A stretch of DNA of 15,005 nt from DAOVRL01 sp964459805 (GTDB lineage: Bacteria; Planctomycetota; Phycisphaerae; Sedimentisphaerales; Anaerobacaceae), in contig CAYWOD010000077.1 in the NCBI GenBank assembly GCA_964459805.1, forward strand, positions 1-15,005, in the 5' to 3' direction. Both the position numbers and the translations under genes were made by a program. Positions 6,919 through 13,400 of this stretch are shown in pieces (position 1 is the stretch's first letter; each line of letters starts with the position of its first letter). The notes under the pieces were generated by a model, which was not told the origin of the DNA, made no database searches, and saw only the letters and a list, made by a program, of their open reading frames with translations.

Positions 6919-7475
6919 GAGCATCTGAAATGCGAAAAGGCCAGACCGTCAAGATTGACGGCAAGCTGTACGCGATAGTCGATTACCAACACGTGAAGTT
7001 GGGCAAAGGCGGGGCCGTCTATCAGACGAAGCTCAAGAGTCTGACCGACGGCTCAATTCAAAACATCCGCCTTCGCGCCGAGGAAATTGTTGAAGAGGCA
7101 TACTTAGATAAGCGAACATACGAGTATCTCTACTCATCCGGCAGTGAGCACGTCCTGATGGATATCACAAACTACGACCAGATCACCTTAGATGACGATG
7201 CGTTCGGCGATGGGCCCAAGTATCTAAAGCCGAACACCCGGTTGCAGGTCAGTATGTACGAAGGCAAGCCCCTGATAGTCACGCTGCCCAACTCCGTTGA
7301 TCTGGAGGTTACCGACACGCCCCCGGAAATCAAGGGCGCCACGGCGACGAATCAAAACAAGCCCGCAACCCTCGAAACCGGGCTGATCGTCCAGGTGCCG
7401 CCCTTCATCAAAATCGGAGAAATCCTCCGCATCGATACGCGGACTGGCGAATACGTAACACGAGTAAAGGATTAG
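6915..7475 (+). CDS. efp: Elongation factor P
   Basis: A 186-aa tRNA-mimicking factor that rescues ribosomes stalled on consecutive prolines. It has normal family length and order: KOW-like domain I (about 1-65), OB domain II (about 66-128) and OB domain III (about 130-186, ending TGEYVTRVKD). The domain I loop reads HVKLGKGGA, placing K31 where E. coli EF-P carries its modified Lys34. The residue two before it is Leu rather than the Pro of the E. coli loop (PGKG). No EpmA/EpmB-type modification gene is in the window, so the modification state is unknown. It overlaps the hicA' stop by ATGA, has AGGAG at 6904-6908, and would be transcribed from the promoter before hicB. A separate efp promoter inside hicB/hicA' cannot be excluded. 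Confidence 0.95.
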   Translation: MRASEMRKGQTVKIDGKLYAIVDYQHVKLGKGGAVYQTKLKSLTDGSIQNIRLRAEEIVEEAYLDKRTYEYLYSSGSEHVLMDITNYDQITLDDDAFGDGPKYLKPNTRLQVSMYEGKPLIVTLPNSVDLEVTDTPPEIKGATATNQNKPATLETGLIVQVPPFIKIGEILRIDTRTGEYVTRVKD

Positions 7476-7511
7476 GAAAGCACGAATCACGAAACTTGAA
7501 ATACGAAATGG

Positions 7512-7565
7512 TTCGACAGGCTCACTATCCACGCAAGGGGCCCTGTGGGCCTGAGCAAAGTCGAA
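7512..7565 (+). repeat. Palindromic TTCGAC...GTCGAA repeat
   Basis: TTCGAC (7512-7517) and GGCTCA (7519-7524) face TGAGC (7552-7556) and GTCGAA (7560-7565). The interior has CCAC/GTGG and AGGG/CCCT pairs. The form TTCGACAGGCTCA...TGAGCAAAGTCGAA resembles short palindromic repeats scattered in many bacterial genomes. It looks non-coding and non-autonomous. Confidence 0.6.
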
Positions 7566-7647
7566 AGACAAATTCAAATGACCAAAATACGAAATTCAAA
7601 AATAAATTAAGCCACAGAGGACACCCAGAACGATAAAAAGGAGGATA

Positions 7648-7693
7648 GATCCGTGCTGCCCGCGAATGCGGGGACAAGCTTCGCAGGAATGAC
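7648..7693 (+). repeat. Interspersed palindromic repeat, copy upstream of secA
   Basis: It contains CCCGC-GAAT-GCGGG (7659-7672), then ACAAGCTTCGCAGGAATGA, 19 nt identical to the copy at 11334-11379. The stem is kept while the loop differs (GAAT here, TTTC there). The outer arm, ATTCCTGC in the other copy, is degraded here. Confidence 0.75.
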
Positions 7694-7801
7694 AATGTTA
7701 AAGACGTCCGTGAACTCTGCGGCAAAGAACAAAACGTTTTGAACATTTGAATTTTGATATTGTTTCGGATTTCAGTATTTGATATTCGGATTTTTGTTCT
7801 C

Positions 7802-10800
7802 ATGTTGGACAAAGTAAGTAAAACCCTTGTAAAAGTTTTCGGTTCGCGTAACGAGCGGATGGTAAAGGCGTATTCGGTAATCGCCGATGAGGCCGGGGAG
7901 TTTGAGGAGGGGATAAAGGCGCTGGACGACGAGGCGCTGAAGGCGAAAACCCCCGAGTTCAAAGCCGCCATAGAAGCCGGTGCCAAGGCCGAGGACATCC
8001 TGCCCGAGGCCTTCGCCGTCGTCCGCGAAGTCGCGACAAGAAGCGTCAAGATGCGGCATTTCGACGTGCAGATTGTCGGCGGCATCGTCCTGTACGAGGG
8101 CAAAATCGCCGAGATGGCAACGGGCGAGGGCAAGACCCTCGCGGCGACCCTGGCGGCATACTTAGTGCATCTGACCGGAAGAAAGGTCCACATCATCACC
8201 GTCAACGACTACCTTGCCAAGCGTGACGCCGAATGGATGGGCCCCATCTACGAAGCGCTGGGCCTGACCGCAGGCGCGATTCAGGCGGATATGGACACGG
8301 CCGGTGACGAGCGAAAATACCAGTACAACTGCGATATAACATACGGCACAAACAACGAGTTCGGCTTCGACTACCTCCGCGACAATATGAAAATCTCACT
8401 CGAGCAGATGGTCCAGGGGCCGCTCCAATACGCGATAATCGATGAGGTCGATTCAATCCTGGTGGACGAAGCCAGGACGCCGCTGATAATATCGGGTCCT
8501 GCAGTCGACGAGGTGAGCAGATACAAAAAGGCGGACGGCATTGCAAGAAAGCTGATGGGTCTTCAAAGCACTTACGACCGGACCAAGAAGCAAATCGACA
8601 CGGCCGAGCGAACAACAGCCAATGCGCAGGGTGAGCTTGCCGAGGCCAAGAAGGCCAAGGACACCGCGCGAATCGATAAGGCGCAAGAGGTAATCGAGAA
8701 GAGCCAGAACGAACTGGCGAGAGGCCAGGTGAGACTTGAAGAAATCACGCAGTATTACGAAGTGGAATTCGACCGCAAGGCGGTGCACCTGACGCACGAA
8801 GGGGTCGGGGCGGCCCAGGATATAGCGGGCATCGGGTCATTCTTTACCGGCTCAAATATGGAATGGCCGCACCTGCTCGAGCAGAGCCTGCGGGCGCACG
8901 TGACATTCGAGCGAGAAAAAGACTACGTGGTTATGGACAACAAGATCATCATCGTGGATGAATTCACCGGGCGGCTTATGCACGGGCGCCAGTGGTCGGA
9001 CGGCCTACACCAGGCCGTCGAGGCGAAGGAGGCCGTCACGGTAAAAGAAGAAACGCAGACGCTGGCGACCATCACGCTCCAGAATTTCTTTAAGCTCTAC
9101 GACCAGATCGCCGGAATGACCGGCACCGCTGCGACCGAGGCCGAAGAGTTTATGAACATCTATAAGTTGGAAGTGGTCGTGATACCCACGAACGAGCCGT
9201 GCATCCGAGACGACCGCGAGGACGCAATATACAAATCGCTGAAAGAGAAGTTCGACGCGATAGTCGAAGAGATAAACGAGATCAGCGCAGCGGGCCGACC
9301 GCTGCTGATCGGAACGATCAGTATAGAAAAGAGCGAGGCGCTCTCGGCCGCCCTTAAAAAACGCTACGGGCTGGAGCACGAGGTCCTCAACGCCAAGCAG
9401 CACGCAAGAGAAGCCATCATCGTGGAAAAAGCAGGCGAGCAGCACAAGGCACGCGACGGCTCAATGCGCGGCAACGTCACTATTGCGACGAATATGGCCG
9501 GGAGAGGCACGGACATCAAATTAGGCCCCGGCGTGGCAGACATCGGCGGGCTGCACATCCTCGGCACCGAGCGGCACGAGGCCAGAAGAATCGACAACCA
9601 ACTCCGGGGCCGGAGCGGCCGACAGGGCGACGCCGGCTCGAGCCAGTTCTTCCTCTGCTTCGAGGATGATTTGATGCGAATCTTCGCCCCCGAGTGGACC
9701 GTCAAGGCGCTCTCCTGGATCGGCTGGGAAGAGGGTCAACCGATCTACCACAAGAGAATCAGCAAGGGTATCGAGAAGGCACAGAAGAAAGTCGAGGAGC
9801 GAAACTTCGACGTTCGCAAGAGCCTGTTGGAATACGACGAGGTAATGGACTACCAGCGAAAATACTTTTACTCGCGCAGACGGCAGATTCTCGCGGGCAA
9901 GGGTCTTAAAAACGTAATCCTCGAAATGATCGACGCGGCGATAACCAAGAGCTGCGAGACCATCCTCGACGAGAGCTATCCTTTCAACTGTGTCGTCGAG
10001 TGGGCCCGCACGAACTTCGCCGCCGACTTAAAGCCCCGCGACATCGCCGGCGCAAAGCCCGACGAAATCGAAAGATTGATGAAAGCCCAGGCAAAAGACA
10101 ACGCATCCAACAACATATCGCTTTCTATGGGTGAATACCTCGAAGACTACAACGACCCGCGAAGCTGGGACATCTCCGGGCTGTGCAAATGGGCGATGAG
10201 CGCCTTTAGTGTGAACCTGAGCCCCGGCAAGATCAAACACCAATCGCCCGAAGAAATCGAAGAGCAGTTGATCAGCGCCGCGGCCGAGCAAATCGACAAG
10301 AAAGACTGCTCGCAATTCTCCGAGTTCCTCAAGGACGATTTCTCGCTCCGCACGTTCGCCGAGTGGGCCTGGTCCAAATTCGACATAAAGCTGGACGTCG
10401 AGCAGTTGAAGAGCCTCAAGCCGCCGGAAATCCGCGAGCGACTTCTGGAAGAGACCGCGGCCAAGTACAAGCAAAGAGAGATCGAGTACCCCGTTGAATT
10501 CGCAATGAATATGGTCTATGGTCCGCAGGGCACCAACATATACGCCTTCGAGGCGCTGGCCGAGTGGGCCAGCAAAAAATACAACGCCGGGCTCTCGGCC
10601 GAGCGGATGCAGAACGCCAAGCCCAAAGACCTCCACAAACAACTATTAGAATTGAGCGAGAGCTTCAACAACGGCAAGCTGAACCAGGAGCTGGCCGACA
10701 AAATCGACGCCCTCGACACCGCCGCGCTGACCAAATGGGCCAACGAGAGATTCAACGCCTCGGTGACCGAAGAGGATCTCGCCGAAAGCCCGGAAGCCAA

Positions 10801-11287
10801 AGACCGGCTCTCGCAGCTTGGCCGAGAGTTCCTCCGAGCCGAGCTTAGCGATCTGGAGAAATACGTCCTCGTCCAGGTCTATGACAGTGCCTGGAAGGAC
10901 CACCTCTACGCGATGGACCACCTGAAAAGCAGCATCTGGACCCGTTCCTTCGCCGAAAAAGACCCGAAGACCGAGTACAAGCGCGAAGGCTTCCGAATGT
11001 TCAACGAGATGCTCGAATCAGTCGAGGACCGCGTTAGCGACATCGTCTTCCGGGTACGGCTCGAAGCCGGGGCACGGGCCAGAAACGTCTGGAACGTCAG
11101 CCAGACCAGCCACGATGAGGTCGGGCAGTTCGCTATGGCCGAACGCCAAAGGGCAGCGGCACAAGCGCCGCAGGGTGAGGGCAGAGTAAAGCAGATAAAG
11201 CTCGAAAAGCCAAAGGTCGGGCGAAACGACCCCTGTCCCTGCGGCAGCGGAAAAAAATACAAGAAATGCTGCGGAAAACCCGGCTGA
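7802..11287 (+). CDS. secA: Preprotein translocase ATPase SecA, with expanded C-terminal region
   Basis: Motor ATPase that pushes preproteins through SecYEG at the cytoplasmic membrane. The start at ATG 7802 (MLDKVSKTLVKVFGS) is typical of SecA. A longer in-frame start at 7754 only adds residues from A+T-rich repeat DNA. No Shine-Dalgarno sequence is seen. Motifs are Walker A TGEGKT (107-112), Walker B DEVD (214-217), the MTGTAATEAEEF segment, NMAGRGTDIKLG, the NBD2 block GTERHEARRIDNQLRGRSGR, and a C-terminal zinc site CxC-x8-CC (C1145, C1147, C1156, C1157). At 1161 aa it is well above the usual 800-950. Two insertions explain this: a charged, coiled-coil-like segment in the preprotein cross-linking domain (about 247-315), and five diverged repeats with tryptophans at 734, 797, 855, 922 and 979 in the helical wing region. 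After the repeats a normal scaffold resumes (SAWKDHLYAMDHLKSS). Confidence 0.97.
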   Translation: MLDKVSKTLVKVFGSRNERMVKAYSVIADEAGEFEEGIKALDDEALKAKTPEFKAAIEAGAKAEDILPEAFAVVREVATRSVKMRHFDVQIVGGIVLYEGKIAEMATGEGKTLAATLAAYLVHLTGRKVHIITVNDYLAKRDAEWMGPIYEALGLTAGAIQADMDTAGDERKYQYNCDITYGTNNEFGFDYLRDNMKISLEQMVQGPLQYAIIDEVDSILVDEARTPLIISGPAVDEVSRYKKADGIARKLMGLQSTYDRTKKQIDTAERTTANAQGELAEAKKAKDTARIDKAQEVIEKSQNELARGQVRLEEITQYYEVEFDRKAVHLTHEGVGAAQDIAGIGSFFTGSNMEWPHLLEQSLRAHVTFEREKDYVVMDNKIIIVDEFTGRLMHGRQWSDGLHQAVEAKEAVTVKEETQTLATITLQNFFKLYDQIAGMTGTAATEAEEFMNIYKLEVVVIPTNEPCIRDDREDAIYKSLKEKFDAIVEEINEISAAGRPLLIGTISIEKSEALSAALKKRYGLEHEVLNAKQHAREAIIVEKAGEQHKARDGSMRGNVTIATNMAGRGTDIKLGPGVADIGGLHILGTERHEARRIDNQLRGRSGRQGDAGSSQFFLCFEDDLMRIFAPEWTVKALSWIGWEEGQPIYHKRISKGIEKAQKKVEERNFDVRKSLLEYDEVMDYQRKYFYSRRRQILAGKGLKNVILEMIDAAITKSCETILDESYPFNCVVEWARTNFAADLKPRDIAGAKPDEIERLMKAQAKDNASNNISLSMGEYLEDYNDPRSWDISGLCKWAMSAFSVNLSPGKIKHQSPEEIEEQLISAAAEQIDKKDCSQFSEFLKDDFSLRTFAEWAWSKFDIKLDVEQLKSLKPPEIRERLLEETAAKYKQREIEYPVEFAMNMVYGPQGTNIYAFEALAEWASKKYNAGLSAERMQNAKPKDLHKQLLELSESFNNGKLNQELADKIDALDTAALTKWANERFNASVTEEDLAESPEAKDRLSQLGREFLRAELSDLEKYVLVQVYDSAWKDHLYAMDHLKSSIWTRSFAEKDPKTEYKREGFRMFNEMLESVEDRVSDIVFRVRLEAGARARNVWNVSQTSHDEVGQFAMAERQRAAAQAPQGEGRVKQIKLEKPKVGRNDPCPCGSGKKYKKCCGKPG
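9989..10850 (+). repeat. Five diverged ~60-residue repeats inside SecA
   Basis: Units start near W734, W797, W855, W922 and W979 (spacings 63, 58, 67 and 57). Each has Trp-Ala, an aromatic at W+5 (F, F, F, Y, F), a Leu or Val at W+9 and Ile/Leu/Met at W+14. Units 1-4 keep Pro at W+19 (P753, P816, P874, P941) and Ile or Leu at W+22 without gaps. Unit 5 is shifted by one. Sequence between the shared positions is diverged, so these are old duplications rather than a recent expansion. Confidence 0.8.
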
Positions 11288-11333
11288 ATAGTCCGTATCT
11301 CGTATCTCGTGAATCGTGAATCTTATCTCCTAT

Positions 11334-11379
11334 GGATTCCTGCTACCCGCTTTCGCGGGCACAAGCTTCGCAGGAATGA
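11334..11379 (+). repeat. Interspersed palindromic repeat, copy downstream of secA
   Basis: A nested palindrome. The outer arms are ATTCCTGC (11336-11343) and GCAGGAAT (11370-11377). The inner stem is CCCGC-TTTC-GCGGG (11346-11359), followed by the 19-nt ACAAGCTTCGCAGGAATGA. It is the better-preserved relative of 7648-7693 and lies in the same orientation. Confidence 0.8.
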
Positions 11380-11511
11380 AAGGCGTGGGCGGAAGAGGAA
11401 AGAGGAAGCAGGGCAAAGGACGGAGGACGGGATTAACAGCTCCAGAGACGCCCAATCATTTTTTGGGTTCATCCGAATAATGGATAGGTGAGATTGGCAT
11501 ATCGTAGGAGC

Positions 11512-11594
11512 GAGAAAAATCGCCTGGGACCCCAGATGCACAAATTTCCCCCCTCACGCCCCAAATTTGAGCATCTGCCCAAACGATTTTTCTC
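11512..11594. repeat. Long imperfect inverted repeat (29 paired bases, 15-nt loop)
   Basis: GAGAAAAATCG (11512-11522) pairs with CGATTTTTCTC (11584-11594). TGGG (11525-11528) pairs with CCCA (11578-11581). CAGATGC (11533-11539) pairs with GCATCTG (11571-11577), and CAAATTT (11541-11547) pairs with AAATTTG (11563-11569). Gaps are one A-A mismatch, a 4-nt bulge and two mismatches. The C-rich loop spans 11548-11562. It may be a MITE-like element or a structured RNA. It is larger than a normal terminator and lies ~225 nt from secA. Confidence 0.75.
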
Positions 11595-11761
11595 TTAACC
11601 ATATTCGGCGGGCCAAGTTGTCTGATTCTGCCTTGATAAGTTGGGGGATAATTGCAGCGCACCTACGCATTAACCGGATGAGGCATTTTTTGGAGATAAC
11701 GCGCAACGGTAGAAGTGCCAGACTGCAGGTAAGCTTAAAAAGGTGCTTTCTCAAAAGTAAG

Positions 11762-12649
11762 TCAGGGCAGAACGTTGAGACCTTTCTGGATTGCGTATTG
11801 TCGGGCGGAATTGATTTCTTTGCGTGTTGGTCGGCGGTTTATTCGGGGGTGGGCTGAGGCGTTGTAGCAGGGGCGGTATTGGTCCATTACGTTGATGGTT
11901 GTTGAGGAGGAGATCTCCTCGGTTAGAAAATCTATGATCTCGAAGCTGCCTGCCAGGTTCTCCGGTAAGACCAGGTGTCTGACCAATAGTCCGCGCGTGG
12001 CCAGGCCGTGCCGGACTTGGAGATCGCCCACTTGCCGGTGCATCTCTTTGACGGCGGCGCGGTTGACCTTGGGATAATCCGCTGCGGTGCTAAGCTGCTC
12101 GGCAACAGCGGGATCGGAATACTTCATATCCGGCATGTAGATTTCGACCAGGCCCTCCAGTAATCTGAGCGTATCGGGCGAATCGTATCCGCCGGTATTA
12201 TAGACAATCGGCAGTTGCAGGCCGTCTGTGCGTGCCAGCTCGATAGCCGTTGCAATAGGCGCTATCACGTGCGTCGGCGTGACAAAGTTGATGTTGCTGC
12301 AGCCGTAATGCTGCAGTTCGAGCATCGCCTGGGCCAAGCTCTCAATTGTTACCTGCCGACCGTGGCGATGGTGGCTGATATCGAAATTCTGGCAGAAGAC
12401 ACAGCCTAAATTACACCCTGCGAAAAATATCGTACCGGAGCCGCCGGGGCCGACGAGGACGCTTTCCTCGCCGAAGTGCGGCCCAACGGAGCTGACCGGG
12501 GGCAGTACGCCCGCCCCGCAAAAGCCGATCTTTCCGGCGCTGCGCTCGGCGTTGCACTGGCGCGGGCACAGCACGCACGGATCGATCCGGTCCCATAACC
12601 GGCCAACCCGCTCACTAAAAGAATCAACATCAATCGGCAAAGACCCCAT
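11762..12649 (-). CDS. Radical SAM protein, PflX/pyruvate formate-lyase activating enzyme-like
   Basis: A 295-aa cytoplasmic Fe-S protein. The radical SAM cluster motif C-x3-C-x2-C is C79, C83 and C86 (AGCNLGCVFCQN). Before it are four cysteines, C25, C28, C32 and C44 (CVLCPRQC, then GFCGAG), the layout of the COG1313 'PflX' group and likely to hold a further metal or cluster. Downstream are NFVTPTHV, the VYNTGGYDS strand, and YMPDMKYSDP, all typical of this group. Family members resemble glycyl-radical enzyme activases, but their substrate is generally unknown, and no formate-lyase or other glycyl-radical enzyme is in the window. ATG 12649 has no Shine-Dalgarno sequence. A strong promoter places transcription start within a few bases of it. 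The gene stands alone on its strand, divergent from the sigma factor gene. Confidence 0.88.
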   Translation of the reverse strand: MGSLPIDVDSFSERVGRLWDRIDPCVLCPRQCNAERSAGKIGFCGAGVLPPVSSVGPHFGEESVLVGPGGSGTIFFAGCNLGCVFCQNFDISHHRHGRQVTIESLAQAMLELQHYGCSNINFVTPTHVIAPIATAIELARTDGLQLPIVYNTGGYDSPDTLRLLEGLVEIYMPDMKYSDPAVAEQLSTAADYPKVNRAAVKEMHRQVGDLQVRHGLATRGLLVRHLVLPENLAGSFEIIDFLTEEISSSTTINVMDQYRPCYNASAHPRINRRPTRKEINSARQYAIQKGLNVLP

Positions 12650-12660
12650 AATATCAAAGT

Positions 12661-12688
12661 ATTATAGCCCAAGCCCCAAAATTGGCAA
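12661..12688 (-). promoter_or_regulatory. Strong sigma70-type promoter of the radical SAM gene
   Basis: On the minus strand, TTGCCA (12688-12683, 5/6) and a perfect TATAAT (12666-12661) are spaced 16 bp apart. The -10 hexamer is only 11 nt before ATG 12649, implying a leader of roughly 3-6 nt and leaderless or nearly leaderless translation. Confidence 0.6.
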
Positions 12689-12708
12689 TTCCCGGCAGTC
12701 CTTTAGTA

Positions 12709-12737
12709 TTGCAGCGAATCCGCATTTACAGTACACT
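12709..12737 (+). promoter_or_regulatory. Possible promoter of the ECF sigma operon
   Basis: TTGCAG (12709-12714) and TACACT (12732-12737) are 17 bp apart, a weak match (3/6 and 4/6). It would put the start about 20 nt upstream of ATG 12765. An autoregulated ECF-type promoter is equally possible and could not be recognised from one copy. Confidence 0.3.
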
Positions 12738-12764
12738 ATTTTGGGGTGCAAGAAGGTTGAAATA

Positions 12765-13382
12765 ATGGCAAAAAACGCAAAATTGGCAGAACAAAAACCT
12801 GACAGTGCGCATCATAAAGCTGAGCGACAAAACCAGACGAGAGCCGAGCAGTTGGAAGACGAGCAGGATTCGCTTGCCGGGCGGCTCAGAGCAGGCGACC
12901 GCACCGCTGCGGCCGAGTTCGTCGAGTTGTACTATCGGCAGATGTATTTATACATGAGAAGACTCGGCCACGACATACAGGTCAGCGAAGATCTGGTACA
13001 GGAAAGCTTTCTAAATGCCTGGTATCATATCGGTCAGTTGAAAGACGGCAAAGCGCTTCGTAGCTGGTTGTATCGTATTGCCGGCAATGTCTCGAGGCTC
13101 TACTGGCGTAAGCATAAGGGAAAAAGGGCAGTTAGCATCGAATGGATTGATGCGCCCGACCGAAAGATGTTGAACGCCGACAAGATTGATCAGCGCGAGC
13201 AGTTGGAGCAGTTGCGGACGGCCGTCGCCCGACTGCCCGTTAGATTAAAAGAGGTGATTATCTTGCATTATATGCAGCATTTGACTATTGCCCAGGCCGC
13301 CGAAGCAGCAGAAATCAGGCAGGGCACATTCAAAAGCAGGCTCGGCCGGGCACTGAAAATACTCAGAAAGCAATTGCCATAA
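12765..13382 (+). CDS. ECF-type RNA polymerase sigma factor
   Basis: A 205-aa sigma70-family protein with only regions 2 and 4, which redirects RNA polymerase to a stress or envelope regulon. Region 2 spans about 45-118 (AGDRTAAAEFVELYY, then SEDLVQESFLNAW, then LRSWLYRIAGN). Region 4 spans about 143-203, with helix-turn-helix LTIAQAAEAAEIRQGTFKSR near 173-192. The start is ATG 12765, with AGAAGG (12751-12756) 8 nt upstream. Upstream in-frame codons overlap the divergent radical SAM gene and look non-coding. The first ~35 residues are charged, low in hydrophobics and not part of the sigma fold. Four residues from region 4 of unrelated genes would be needed to name a subgroup, so no ECF number is given. 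It is 18 bp upstream of a membrane protein gene, the usual sigma/anti-sigma layout. Confidence 0.9.
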   Translation: MAKNAKLAEQKPDSAHHKAERQNQTRAEQLEDEQDSLAGRLRAGDRTAAAEFVELYYRQMYLYMRRLGHDIQVSEDLVQESFLNAWYHIGQLKDGKALRSWLYRIAGNVSRLYWRKHKGKRAVSIEWIDAPDRKMLNADKIDQREQLEQLRTAVARLPVRLKEVIILHYMQHLTIAQAAEAAEIRQGTFKSRLGRALKILRKQLP

Positions 13383-13389
13383 CTAAGAA

Positions 13390-13394
13390 GGAGG
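13390..13394 (+). promoter_or_regulatory. Strong ribosome binding site of the membrane protein gene
   Basis: GGAGG lies 6 nt before ATG 13401 in the 18-bp gap after the sigma gene. It is one of the best Shine-Dalgarno sequences in the window and supports co-expression of the pair. Confidence 0.8.
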
Positions 13395-13400
13395 TCACTG

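Larger units (their letters stand above)
7476..7801. other. Non-coding repeat-rich spacer between efp and secA
   Basis: This stretch of 326 bases codes for nothing recognisable. It holds two palindromic repeat elements (7512-7565 and 7648-7693) and A+T-rich words such as AAATTCAAATG (7572-7582), with its exact complement CATTTGAATTT at 7744-7754. It also has an AGCCACAGAGGACAC word near 7612. No convincing terminator for efp and no clear Shine-Dalgarno sequence for secA is seen. Confidence 0.75.
11288..11761. other. Non-coding spacer between convergent secA and radical SAM genes
   Basis: This stretch of 474 bases has no believable gene. It holds short direct repeats just after secA (CGTATCT and GTGAATC words at 11294-11325), a second copy of the secA-upstream palindromic repeat (11334-11379), and a long imperfect inverted repeat (11512-11594). 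Nothing recognised lies between 11600 and 11761. Confidence 0.7.

Noticed and set aside
7754..7801. Longer SecA start at 7754
   Set aside because: The added 16 residues come from A+T-rich repeat DNA and do not resemble SecA. The ATG at 7802 gives the standard N-terminus.
11554..11857. Small genes on both strands after the long inverted repeat
   Set aside because: The frames run through the palindrome or into the radical SAM gene, with no ribosome site and no recognisable motif.
12552..12764. Longer start of the sigma factor gene at 12552
   Set aside because: It would overlap the divergent radical SAM gene and both promoters. ATG 12765 has a good ribosome site and precedes the sigma domains properly.
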